Both the position numbers and the translations under genes were made by a program. 64,000 nt of DNA from Bacillus subtilis subsp. subtilis (GTDB lineage: Bacteria; Pseudomonadota; Gammaproteobacteria; Xanthomonadales; Xanthomonadaceae). Under the pieces are notes generated by a model. That model saw only the letters and a program-made list of their open reading frames with translations. It was not told the origin of the DNA and did no database searches. The stretch is taken from assembly GCA_021733645.1 (NCBI GenBank), contig JAHREJ010000010.1, positions 38,474-102,473 on the forward strand, given 5' to 3'. Positions 35,525-43,990 of the stretch are shown in pieces. Within the stretch, counting starts at the first letter, position 1. Each line of letters opens with the position of its first letter.

Positions 35525-36418
35525 ATGGCCCGTGAGAATTTCAACGACCTGCAGGTCTTTGTGACCGTGGCGCGCGAACGCAGCTTCACCCGCGCCGCGG
35601 CCCAGCTGGGCGTTTCGCAGTCTGCATTGAGCCATACCGTGCGCGGGCTGGAAGAGCGGCTGGGAGTGCGCCTGCTGACCCGCACCACGCGCAGCGTGTC
35701 GATGACCGAGGCGGGCGAACGCCTGTATGACACGGTGGCACCGCGCATGCAGGAGATCGAAGCCGAACTGGTGGCCCTCACCGCGTTCCGCGATCGTCCG
35801 GCCGGCCTGGTGCGCATCACCACGGCCGAGCACGCGGCCAACAGCCTGGTGTGGCCGCGCCTGAGCAAGGTGCTTGCGCACTATCCGGACATCCGCGTGG
35901 AACTCACCGTCGATTACGGCCTGGCCGACATCGTGGCCGAGCGCTATGACATCGGTATCCGCCTGGGCGGGCGCGTGGCCAAGGACATGATCGCCGTGCC
36001 GATCAGCGGCCCGCAGCGCATGGCGATCGTCGCCAGCCCCGGCTATTTCACCCACCACGTCGCCCCCCAGACCCCGGCCGATCTTGCCACCCACAACTGC
36101 ATCGGCCTGCGCCTGCCCACCCACGGCGGGCTCATGGTCTGGGACCTGCAGAAGGCCGACCGGGAGATCAACGTGCGGGTGAACGGGCAATGGACCTTCA
36201 ACGGCAGCAGCGCGATGCTGCGCGCCGCCCTGGCAGGGGCCGGGCTGGCCTACCTGCCCGAAGACATGGTGCTGGCCCATCTGCAGGCCGGGCACCTGCA
36301 GCGGGTGATGGAGGACTGGTGCGACGTGTTCGATGGCTACTACGCCTATTACCCCAGCCGCCGCCAGTCATCGAGCGCGCTGCGCGTCGTGATCGATGCG
36401 CTGCGCGCGCCCGCGTAG
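35525..36418 (+). CDS. LysR-family transcriptional regulator
   Basis: A 297-residue LTTR from the ATG at 35525 (MARENFNDLQVFVTVARERS). The helix-turn-helix includes RAAAQLGVSQSALSHTVRGL, and the effector domain is of the CrgA-like kind. It lies between a divergent cupin gene and a convergent quinone-oxidoreductase gene. Cupin plus MDR oxidoreductase under a LysR regulator is a common arrangement for responses to aromatic or electrophilic compounds; that function is inference. Confidence 0.88.
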   Translation: MARENFNDLQVFVTVARERSFTRAAAQLGVSQSALSHTVRGLEERLGVRLLTRTTRSVSMTEAGERLYDTVAPRMQEIEAELVALTAFRDRPAGLVRITTAEHAANSLVWPRLSKVLAHYPDIRVELTVDYGLADIVAERYDIGIRLGGRVAKDMIAVPISGPQRMAIVASPGYFTHHVAPQTPADLATHNCIGLRLPTHGGLMVWDLQKADREINVRVNGQWTFNGSSAMLRAALAGAGLAYLPEDMVLAHLQAGHLQRVMEDWCDVFDGYYAYYPSRRQSSSALRVVIDALRAPA

Positions 36419-36426
36419 TGCCAGGA

Positions 36427-37404
36427 TCAAGGGCGCAGCAGCACCTTGCCATTGCGCCCCGGCTCCAGGCTGGCCTTGGCAGCGGCGGCTACGTCGTCCA
36501 GGCTGAAGACGGCATCCACCGGCAGGCACAGTCCGCCCCGGGCAGCCAGCTGCAGCAGTTCACCGACCAGCCGGCGTTTGTCGTCGGCTGCCATCGCCTG
36601 GCTTACCTTGCTGCCCCAGAAACCCTTGACCGTGGCCTGCTTGAAAATCACATCGCCTGAATTGAGCTGCATCGGCTCGCCGGTCATCGACCCGAACGAC
36701 ACCAGCGTGCCGCCATCGCCCAGCAGGGTCATCAGTTCACTGCTGGCGCGGCCACCCACCGAATCCACCGCCGCCACAAGCGACTGGTCGCCGATCACCG
36801 CCTGCACCTGCGCCATCCAACTGGCCTGCGCGGTGGAAACGGTATGTTCGATGCCCAGCGCGGCCATCTCCGCTACGCCGGCATCACGCCGCACCAGGTT
36901 CACGCAGTGCACGCCACGGGCCGCGGCCAGCATTGCCAGCGCCTTGCCCACCGCCCCGTTGGCGGCATTCTGGATGATCCACTGCCCGCTGCGCACCTGC
37001 AGGAACTCCAGCAGCATCAGTGCGCTGAGGGGCATCGCGATCAACTGCGCGGCGGTTTCATCGGCGATGGCATCCGGCATCGGGATCACCAGGGCCGCCG
37101 GTGCCACGAACGTCGTCGCCCAGGTGCCATGCACCGACGCGGCACTTACCCGCTGGCCCACCGCCAGCCCCTGGACGCCTGGGCCCAATGCGTCGATCAC
37201 GCCGGTGGCTTCACTGCCGCCAATCGCCGGCAGCGTGGGCTTGTAGCCGTACTGCCCGCGCACCGTCCACAGGTCATGGTTGTGGATTGGCGCAAGTACC
37301 GTGCGGATGCGCACCTCGCCTGGGCCCGGTGTGGGCGTTGCCGCCTCGCCACCATGCAGCACCACCGTGGGATCGCCGAATTTTTCATGCAACGCTGCGC
37401 GCAT
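36427..37404 (-). CDS. Zinc-type alcohol dehydrogenase-like / NADPH:quinone reductase (MDR)
   Basis: A 325-residue medium-chain dehydrogenase/reductase from the ATG at 37404. N-terminal GroES-like fold (GGSEATGVIDALGPGVQGL), NADPH-binding AANGAVGKALAMLAA, and a GSMTGEPM loop. There is no structural-zinc Cys cluster, so it fits the MECR/quinone-oxidoreductase branch rather than true alcohol dehydrogenases. The stop is 8 bp from the convergent LysR stop. Confidence 0.83.
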   Translation of the reverse strand: MRAALHEKFGDPTVVLHGGEAATPTPGPGEVRIRTVLAPIHNHDLWTVRGQYGYKPTLPAIGGSEATGVIDALGPGVQGLAVGQRVSAASVHGTWATTFVAPAALVIPMPDAIADETAAQLIAMPLSALMLLEFLQVRSGQWIIQNAANGAVGKALAMLAAARGVHCVNLVRRDAGVAEMAALGIEHTVSTAQASWMAQVQAVIGDQSLVAAVDSVGGRASSELMTLLGDGGTLVSFGSMTGEPMQLNSGDVIFKQATVKGFWGSKVSQAMAADDKRRLVGELLQLAARGGLCLPVDAVFSLDDVAAAAKASLEPGRNGKVLLRP

Positions 37405-37472
37405 GCTGTTCACCTCTTGCCAGTTCGTGGGGGTGCCGGGCAGGCCCGGCGTTACGCGGAAACAGGGCGCCG

Positions 37473-38246
37473 TCAGCGCCGATGTCGGTGCGCGGCCACC
37501 ATCGGCGCGCGGGGATGGCGCCAGGCGCGGGCGCGCAGCAGCAGCGTCTGCAGCACCAGCAACGCGGCCACCGCCAGCGCCAGCACCGCTACCGTGTCTG
37601 CGCCCGGCAGGCGCCAGCCGGACTGCTTCACATAGACGCCCACCAGCGCCCACACCACCGCCGCCGGATAGGCGAAGTGACCCCGCAGCCGCTGGTTCAC
37701 CGACCATGCCAGCAGGGTGGCCAGGGCCAGCAGCACCACGCTCCAGCCAAACATGTCGCCCGTGGGCAGCCACTGGTAGGCCACGATCACCTGGGCGGTG
37801 TTGAGGAAGGCGGCCATCGACAACCAGCCGGCGTGCAAGGCCAGCGGATAGGCCGCCCAGGCGCGCTGGCCGGCGCTGGCTTCCGGCGGTGCCGCGCGCA
37901 CGGCAGCCATCAGCAGGCACACCAGCGCGGCCCAGATGATGGCCAGGGCCGGCAGGAACCACTGGTTGGAAAACACCGGCATCCACACCGCGGTCAGCGC
38001 GAAACCGGCGGCCGCCCAACCCCGCACGCCGACCAGGTCCGGCTTGCGCCGGCGCAGTTGCCACAGCCCGAACACCACGTCCCACAGGAAGATCACGCCC
38101 CAGATGGCGAAGGCATAGCCGGCCGCGACCAGCAGGGTGGGATAGCGGTCGGAGATTGCGCCATTGGTCGGACCGAACACGCCGGACTGCGAGAACCAGG
38201 ACACCACCGGCATGGCCATTGCGGCCAACAACACAATCCAGCGCAT
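37473..38246 (-). CDS. Multi-pass membrane protein, TspO/MBR-related
   Basis: A 257-residue protein with seven or so hydrophobic helices and many Trp residues (YAFAIWGVIFLWDVVFGLW, then FSNQWFLPALAIIWA). The pattern FAIWGVIFLWD matches tryptophan-rich sensory (TspO/MBR) relatives, but the protein is longer than the 5-helix TspO core of ~160 residues. Ligand and role are unknown. It is 68 bp upstream of the quinone reductase on the same strand and diverges from mntH. Confidence 0.7.
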   Translation of the reverse strand: MRWIVLLAAMAMPVVSWFSQSGVFGPTNGAISDRYPTLLVAAGYAFAIWGVIFLWDVVFGLWQLRRRKPDLVGVRGWAAAGFALTAVWMPVFSNQWFLPALAIIWAALVCLLMAAVRAAPPEASAGQRAWAAYPLALHAGWLSMAAFLNTAQVIVAYQWLPTGDMFGWSVVLLALATLLAWSVNQRLRGHFAYPAAVVWALVGVYVKQSGWRLPGADTVAVLALAVAALLVLQTLLLRARAWRHPRAPMVAAHRHRR

Positions 38247-38387
38247 GCATCACCTACGTCACGAAAGAGCGCAGACGATAGAGGTTATCCAGTTAAGTTG
38301 CAGTGCAGCGCACTGTGGCGTGGCACCTGTGCTGTCGCGGCATGGCCGGAATGCGCAACCGCGCGGCCCGAGTTTGCAATCACTTAC

Positions 38388-38409
38388 TAACATAGCCTTT
38401 GCTATATTG
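38388..38409 (+). promoter_or_regulatory. MntR box of mntH
   Basis: ACATAGCCTTTGCTATATTG sits in a 22-bp near-palindrome (ATAGC-CTTT-GCTAT core) that is almost identical to the E. coli MntR site (AAACATAGC and GCTATGTTT arms). It ends 6 bp before the GTG at 38415 and 80 bp before the ATG at 38490. It should let manganese-bound MntR repress mntH. Confidence 0.85.
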
Positions 38410-38414
38410 CGGCC

Positions 38415-39761
38415 GTGGACATCGAACGCCGCCCCGACCCTGCCGCCGCCTGGCCCTCCTCGGCCGGCCACAGCCCCAGCCTGGGCGAGATGAACGCCAG
38501 CGTGGCGGTGCCGCACGGCGGCCATTGGTGGTTCCGTCTGCTGGCCTTCCTGGGGCCCGGCTACCTGGTGTCGGTGGGATACATGGACCCGGGCAACTGG
38601 GCGACCGACATTGCCGGCGGCGCGCAGTTCGGCTACCTGCTGCTGTCGGTGATCCTGCTCTCCAACCTGATGGCCATCGTGCTGCAGGGCCTGTCGGCGC
38701 GGCTGGGCATCGCCACCGGACGCGACCTGGCCCAAGCCTGCCGCGACCACTATTCCAGGCCGGTCAACCTGGGCTTGTGGCTGCTGTGCGAGATCGCCAT
38801 CATCGCCTGCGACCTGGCCGAGGTGATCGGCACGGCGATCGCGCTGAAACTGCTGTTCGGCATTCCCTTGCTGGTGGGGGCGATCATCACCGCCGTGGAC
38901 GTGGTGATCGTGCTGATGCTCATGCACCGTGGGTTCCGTGCGCTGGAAGCCTTCGTGATCGCGTTGCTGCTGGTCATCTTCGGCTGCTTTGCGGTGCAGA
39001 TCGCGCTGGCCGCACCGCCGCTGCAGGCCGTGCTGGGTGGGTTCATTCCGCGGGCCGAGGTGGTCACCAACCCGCATGCGTTGTACCTGGCGATCGGCAT
39101 CATCGGCGCCACGGTGATGCCGCACAACCTGTACCTGCATTCGTCGATCGTGCAGACCCGCGCCTACCCGCGTACCGACCCGGGCCGCCGCAATGCGCTG
39201 CGCTGGGCGGTCACCGACAGCACCATCGCCCTGATGCTGGCGTTGTTCATCAATGCGTCGATCCTGATCCTGGCCGCAGCGGTGTTCCATGCGCACGGGC
39301 GCACCGACGTGCAGGAGATCGAGCAGGCCTACGAGCTGATGTCGCCGATGCTGGGGGTTGGCCTGGCCTCGACCCTGTTCGCAGTCGCCCTGCTCGCCTC
39401 GGGCATCAATTCCACGGTGACCGCCACGTTGGCCGGGCAGATCGTGATGGAAGGGTTCCTGCGGCTGCGCATCGCCCCGTGGGCGCGGCGACTGATCACC
39501 CGAGGCATCGCGATCGTGCCGGTGGTGATTGTCACTGCCCTCTACGGCGAGCAGGGTACCGCCCGCCTGCTGGTACTCAGCCAGGTAGTGCTGTCGATGC
39601 AGCTGCCGTTTGCGGTGGTGCCGCTGGTGCGCTTTGTGTCGGACAAGGCCAAGATGGGCGCACTGGTCGCGCCGCGCTGGCTGATTGCACTGTCCTGGCT
39701 GATCGCGGCGATCATCCTGGTGCTCAACGTAAAGCTGCTGGTGGACACGCTCTCGGGCTGA
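38415..39761 (+). CDS. mntH: NRAMP-family Mn2+/divalent metal transporter
   Basis: Up to 448 residues; 11 membrane helices import Mn2+ (and Fe2+) with protons. The metal-binding DPGNWATD in helix 1 and [10 protein letters not shown] in helix 6 are intact. The GTG at 38415 gives the longest form, but it lies just beyond the MntR box, so the transcript would start almost at this codon; the in-frame ATG at 38490 (GGGCGAG adjoining) may be the real start, which removes 25 polar residues. A TonB receptor follows 127 bp downstream on the same strand. Confidence 0.92.
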   Translation: MDIERRPDPAAAWPSSAGHSPSLGEMNASVAVPHGGHWWFRLLAFLGPGYLVSVGYMDPGNWATDIAGGAQFGYLLLSVILLSNLMAIVLQGLSARLGIATGRDLAQACRDHYSRPVNLGLWLLCEIAIIACDLAEVIGTAIALKLLFGIPLLVGAIITAVDVVIVLMLMHRGFRALEAFVIALLLVIFGCFAVQIALAAPPLQAVLGGFIPRAEVVTNPHALYLAIGIIGATVMPHNLYLHSSIVQTRAYPRTDPGRRNALRWAVTDSTIALMLALFINASILILAAAVFHAHGRTDVQEIEQAYELMSPMLGVGLASTLFAVALLASGINSTVTATLAGQIVMEGFLRLRIAPWARRLITRGIAIVPVVIVTALYGEQGTARLLVLSQVVLSMQLPFAVVPLVRFVSDKAKMGALVAPRWLIALSWLIAAIILVLNVKLLVDTLSG

Positions 39762-39888
39762 CACGGACCGCCTGCGAAGGGCGAAAATGCCCATTCAGTT
39801 CCATTTGTTATGAATGGATGAAGTAAGGCCATTGGGCACCCGGCGGCGCGCATGGACTACTGGCCCGCCCATCCGATGTGACTGCCCC

Positions 39889-42501
39889 ATGCTCCGCTTC
39901 AGTGTTTTGACCAGCGCCATCGCGCTGGTATTTGCCACACCCGCCTTCGCCGCTACCGCCCCGGCGCCCGACAGCACCACCCTGCAGACCGTGGTGGTCA
40001 CCGGCTCCAACATCAAACGCACCGACACCGCCGGCCCCAACCCGGTGCAGGTGGTGACCCGCGAACAGATCGAACAGACCGGCAAGTCGACCCTGACCGA
40101 TGTGCTGCGTTCGCTGTCGGCCAATGCCGGCAACAGTTACGACGAACAGTACACCGGCAGTTTCGCCGCCGGCTCGGCCTCGATCGGCCTGCGCGGACTC
40201 AGCCCGAAGAACACCCTGGTGCTGGTCAACGGTTACCGGGTGGCCAACTTTGGTTTCGCGCTGAACACCCAGGACACCTTCGTGGACCTCAACGCGCTGC
40301 CGATCAGCGCGGTGGAACGCATTGAAGTGCTCAAGGACGGCGCCTCGGCGGTGTACGGCTCCGATGCGATCGCCGGGGTGATCAACATCATCCTGCGGCG
40401 CAACTTCGAGGGCGTGGAGGTCGGCGGCGCGTTCGGTACCGCTACCCAGGGCGGGCTGGACGAAAAGAAGGCCAACCTGCTGCTGGGCGTGGGCAACCTG
40501 GAGCGCGACGGCTGGAACGTGCTGTTCGGGCTGGACCTGCTCAAGCGCGACCGCCTGGACGCCGACGAACGCCGCTACACGCGCAGCGGCGATTTCCGTG
40601 ACCGCGCCGGCGGGCGCCTGGCCGGCTGGTCCACCGCCGGTGGCAACTGGCTGGCCAATCCGCGCCAGCCGACCCCGTTCGCGCCCTGCCCGACCGGCAG
40701 CGAACTGCGCCCGTACAGCGATTTCGGCAGCACCCTGCCCGGCAATGCGTGCGCGTTCAATGCGCAGCCGTTCAAGACGCTGCAGCCGGGTGCCGAGCGC
40801 CTGCAGGCCTCGTTGAGCGCCACCAGAAGGTTCGGTGATTCGCTGGAACTGTTCGCCGACGTGCTGTACAGCCACAACCAGGCCGACCAGATCTTCAGTG
40901 CGCCGCTGACCGTCGGCCCCGGCCTGCGTGCCTACAACCCGGCCACCGGAACGCTGGTGGACATTCCAGCGGTACTGCCGGTGGGCCACCCCAACAACAC
41001 CACCGGTGCCCCGCTGCCGTTCGAGTACAGTTTCTTCGACATCGGCCCGCGCCTGAAGGACAACACCCAGGTGTTCTACCGGGTGTTGGCCGGTGCACGC
41101 GGCAAGACCGCACGCTGGGACTGGGAGGTGGCGGCGGAAACCTCGCAGAGCGAGCAGCGCGAGTACGTGGACAACTTCATCGACCGCTACGCGTTCGAGC
41201 AGATCCTGCGCGACGGCAGCTACAACTTCGTCAATCCGGCCAGCACCCCGGGCGCGCTGGACGCACTGCGGCTGCAGACCAAGCGGCCGGGCTGGTACCA
41301 GCTGGATGCGGCCAGCATCAAGGCCTCCACCGCGTTCTTCGACCTGCCGGCCGGGCCCATCGGCTTTGCCTGGGGTGCCGAGGTGCGCCGGGAGTCGCTG
41401 GATGCACGCACCAGCGCACAGGTGCTGTCGGGCACCGAGCTGCGCCCGGCGATCAACATCGTGGACGGCGAACGCAGGGTCAGTGCGGCGTATGCCGAGT
41501 TCAGCGTGCCGCTGCACCGCACCCTGGAACTGCAGGTGGCCGGGCGCGGGGATCACTACGACGATTTCGGCAATGCATTCTCGCCCAAGGTCGCGCTGCG
41601 CTGGCAGCCGCTGGATTCACTGCTGCTGCGCGGTTCGTTCTCACGCGGGTTCCGAGCACCGTCGCTGCCGGAAATCGCGGCGGGCCAGACCATCAGCTAC
41701 GGCTCGGTGGTGGATCCGTTCGATCCGCTGGCGCCCGGTGGCAGCCGTGGCGTGACCAACCTGCGCACCGGCAACCCGAACCTGCAAGCGGAACGTTCGA
41801 AGAACGTCAACATCGGCGCGGTCTGGGCGCCCGATGCCGATACCAGCATCGGGGTGGATGTGTACCGGATCGAGCAGGACAACCTGATCAAGCCGGACAA
41901 CGCGCAGTTCATCGTCAACAACCCGGACCTGTTCCCGGGCCGGGTACAGCGCGATGCGCAGGGCCGCATCCAGATCATCACCAACCAGTACGCCAACCAG
42001 GGCGAGCTGACCACCTCGGGCATCGATCTGGACCTCAGCCGCACCTTCCGCACCGATGGCTGGGGCGCGCTGACCCTGGCCGGCAGCTGGAGCCACCTGC
42101 TCAGCTTCAAACAGCCGCTGGTGGCCGGCCAGGCGGCCTACGAAGGGGCCGGCAACAACCGGCTGGGCGCGCTGCCGCGCACGCGTGGCACTACCTCGTT
42201 GAACTGGGCGCTGGGCGATTGGCAGAGCACGTTGAGCCTGCAGTACGTGGCCGGCTACGACCAGCGGGTGGCCACCCCCACCAGCAATCCGGGGCTGGCC
42301 GATCGCATCAAGGCCTACCACCAGCTGGATCTGTACGTGGCCTACACCGGGCTGCCGAAGACCACGTTGTCGCTGTCGGTGCAGAACCTGACCGACAAGG
42401 ATCCGCCGTTCGATCCGGCCGGGGGTTCCAACGGGTTTGACATCACCCAGTACAACCTGCGCGGCACGTTCGTGTCGCTGGGCGCCAAGTACCGGTTCTA
42501 A
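39889..42501 (+). CDS. TonB-dependent outer-membrane receptor
   Basis: An 870-residue receptor from the ATG at 39889, with signal peptide LTSAIALVFATPAFA. The plug domain (~residues 30-160) has VVVTGSNIKRTDTAGPNPVQ and RIEVLKDGASAVYGSDAIAG; a 22-strand barrel follows and ends TFVSLGAKYRF with terminal aromatic. It belongs to the large oar/CarO-like group in Xanthomonadaceae that take up peptides, carbohydrates or other large ligands; the ligand is unknown. It is downstream of mntH but may have its own promoter. Confidence 0.9.
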   Translation: MLRFSVLTSAIALVFATPAFAATAPAPDSTTLQTVVVTGSNIKRTDTAGPNPVQVVTREQIEQTGKSTLTDVLRSLSANAGNSYDEQYTGSFAAGSASIGLRGLSPKNTLVLVNGYRVANFGFALNTQDTFVDLNALPISAVERIEVLKDGASAVYGSDAIAGVINIILRRNFEGVEVGGAFGTATQGGLDEKKANLLLGVGNLERDGWNVLFGLDLLKRDRLDADERRYTRSGDFRDRAGGRLAGWSTAGGNWLANPRQPTPFAPCPTGSELRPYSDFGSTLPGNACAFNAQPFKTLQPGAERLQASLSATRRFGDSLELFADVLYSHNQADQIFSAPLTVGPGLRAYNPATGTLVDIPAVLPVGHPNNTTGAPLPFEYSFFDIGPRLKDNTQVFYRVLAGARGKTARWDWEVAAETSQSEQREYVDNFIDRYAFEQILRDGSYNFVNPASTPGALDALRLQTKRPGWYQLDAASIKASTAFFDLPAGPIGFAWGAEVRRESLDARTSAQVLSGTELRPAINIVDGERRVSAAYAEFSVPLHRTLELQVAGRGDHYDDFGNAFSPKVALRWQPLDSLLLRGSFSRGFRAPSLPEIAAGQTISYGSVVDPFDPLAPGGSRGVTNLRTGNPNLQAERSKNVNIGAVWAPDADTSIGVDVYRIEQDNLIKPDNAQFIVNNPDLFPGRVQRDAQGRIQIITNQYANQGELTTSGIDLDLSRTFRTDGWGALTLAGSWSHLLSFKQPLVAGQAAYEGAGNNRLGALPRTRGTTSLNWALGDWQSTLSLQYVAGYDQRVATPTSNPGLADRIKAYHQLDLYVAYTGLPKTTLSLSVQNLTDKDPPFDPAGGSNGFDITQYNLRGTFVSLGAKYRF

Positions 42502-42509
42502 GCGGATCA

Positions 42510-42548
42510 CACGTGCGGTGGGGACGGCTTGCCTCCCCACCGCACGTG
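42510..42548. terminator. Bidirectional hairpin between the TonB receptor and the MerR gene
   Basis: CACGTGCGGTGGGGA (42510-42524) and TCCCCACCGCACGTG (42534-42548) are perfect 15-bp complements with a 9-base loop. It starts 9 bp after the receptor stop and ends before the stop of the convergent MerR-type gene. No U-tract, but the stem is very stable. Confidence 0.75.
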
Positions 42549-42562
42549 CGGGTTCGGCGCAA

Positions 42563-42958
42563 TCACGCCGTGCGCGTGGCCACCCGCATCAACGCGCGAA
42601 AGCGCGAGCACTGCAGATGGCTGGCCGCACGGCACGCGGCGGCATGACGCAGGCCGTCACGCATGGCCGTCATGCGCTGGATGCTACGGTCCAGTTCGTC
42701 AGCCTTGGCCGCCAAGCGTGCACGGTCGATGCCGGAGCCGCCGTCAACGGCCAGCATCGCCGCGATGTCGGCCAGCGACAGACCTGCGGCCCGCCCCAGC
42801 GCGATCAGCGCCAGGCGCTCCAGTACGCTTTCGGCGAACACCCGGCGCAGGCCATGCCGGCCGATCGGCTGGATCAGCCCTTTTTCCTCGTAGTAGCGCA
42901 GCGCCGAGGCGGCCAGGCCGGTGCGACGGGCGACGTCGGCGATATCCAGTTCCCGCAT
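42563..42958 (-). CDS. MerR-family transcriptional regulator
   Basis: A 131-residue MerR protein. The winged helix is ELDIADVARRTGLAASALRY followed by YEEKGLI; a long dimerisation helix follows. The C-terminus has only two Cys (CRAASHLQC), not the four-Cys cluster of SoxR nor the mercury triad of MerR. It may sense a thiol-reactive or metal signal. It diverges from a methyltransferase gene with a MerR-type promoter between them. Confidence 0.87.
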   Translation of the reverse strand: MRELDIADVARRTGLAASALRYYEEKGLIQPIGRHGLRRVFAESVLERLALIALGRAAGLSLADIAAMLAVDGGSGIDRARLAAKADELDRSIQRMTAMRDGLRHAAACRAASHLQCSRFRALMRVATRTA

Positions 42959-42962
42959 CGGC

Positions 42963-42993
42963 TTGACCTCAAGTGCACTTGAAGTGGCAGAGT
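42963..42993 (+). promoter_or_regulatory. MerR-type promoter with SoxR-like operator
   Basis: TTGACC (-35, 42963-42968) is separated by 19 bp from CAGAGT (-10-like, 42988-42993), the over-long spacer typical of MerR-activated promoters. The spacer contains CCTCAAGTGCACTTGAAGT (42967-42985), an inverted repeat very like the SoxR box. The downstream gene is the methyltransferase at 43037. Confidence 0.65.
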
Positions 42994-43036
42994 GCAGGCT
43001 TGCCTACCCCGCTGGCAAGGCCAGAGCGAGCCCCGG

Positions 43037-43873
43037 ATGACCGACAACGCACAACACGCCCTGTGGAATGGACCGGCCGGCCAGGTCTGGGTACAGGCAC
43101 AACCGATGCTCGATGGCCTGTTCGCGCCCTTCGCCGAACGCCTGGCCAACACGCTGCCGCACCAGGCGCCCAGGCGGGTGCTGGACGTGGGCTGCGGGAC
43201 CGGGGCGGTCAGCCTGGCCATCGCGGCACGACTGGGACCGGCGGGCCGATGCACCGGGCTGGATATCTCCGCGGCGATGATCGACGCGGCGCGTGCGCGT
43301 GCACACACTGCCGGGGTCGCGGTGGATTTCATCGCCGCCGATGCGCAGCGGCATGCCTTCGCCCCCGCCGCGTTCGACCATATCGTGTCGCGCTTCGGGG
43401 TGATGTTCTTCGACGACCCGGTGCAGGCCTTCACCCGGCTGCGCCACGCTACCCGCCGCGGCGGCAGCCTGCACGCGTTGGCCTGGCGCAGCCCGGCCGA
43501 AAACCCGTTCATGACCACCGCCGAACGGGCTGCTGCCCCGCTGCTGACCTTGCCACCCCGCAGCGCCGACGGACCCGGGCAGTTCGCCTTTGCCGATCCG
43601 GCGCGGGTGCGCGGCATGCTCGCCGACAGCGGCTGGAGCGCCATCGACATGGTCGCGGTAGACCAGGTCTGCACGATCCCCACCACTGCGCTGCGCAGCT
43701 ACGTTTCGCTGATGGGGCCGGTGGGGGCGATGCTGCGCGATCCGCAGCTTGATCCGGACCTGCGCGCGGCGGTGTTGCAGGCATTGGAGCACGCCTTCGC
43801 GCCGTTCGTGCAAGGCGACAGCGTGCGCTTCGTGGCTGCCTGCTGGGCGCTACGCGCGGTAGTACCCCGGTAG
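43037..43873 (+). CDS. Class I SAM-dependent methyltransferase
   Basis: About 278 residues from the ATG at 43037 (MTDNAQHALWNGPAGQVWV). SAM motif I VLDVGCGTGAVSLAIA, motif II GLDISAAMIDAAR, motif III HIVSRFGVMFFDD. It belongs to the large UbiE/small-molecule methyltransferase group; substrate unknown. It is controlled by the divergent MerR protein. Its TAG stop (43871-43873) lies inside the first GTAG palindromic repeat that follows. Confidence 0.86.
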   Translation: MTDNAQHALWNGPAGQVWVQAQPMLDGLFAPFAERLANTLPHQAPRRVLDVGCGTGAVSLAIAARLGPAGRCTGLDISAAMIDAARARAHTAGVAVDFIAADAQRHAFAPAAFDHIVSRFGVMFFDDPVQAFTRLRHATRRGGSLHALAWRSPAENPFMTTAERAAAPLLTLPPRSADGPGQFAFADPARVRGMLADSGWSAIDMVAVDQVCTIPTTALRSYVSLMGPVGAMLRDPQLDPDLRAAVLQALEHAFAPFVQGDSVRFVAACWALRAVVPR

Positions 43874-43983
43874 AGCCGAGCCATGCTCGGCTGCCCCACC
43901 AAGCCACCCGGTAGAGCCGAGCCATGCTCGGCTGCCCCATCAAGCCACCCGGTAGAGCCGAGCCATGCTCGGCTGCTCCACCC
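43869..43983. repeat. Three tandem SMAG/GTAG palindromic repeats
   Basis: The units start at 43869, 43910 and 43951 with a period of 41 bp. Each begins GGTAGAGCCGAG and continues CATGCTCGGCTG, a short stem-loop with a GTAG head, as in the SMAG family of Stenotrophomonas. The first unit provides the methyltransferase stop codon. Repeats of this kind are mobilised by RAYT proteins (REP-associated tyrosine transposases), none of which is in the window. They may also act as transcription or mRNA-stability elements. Confidence 0.88.
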
Positions 43984-43990
43984 ACGTCAT

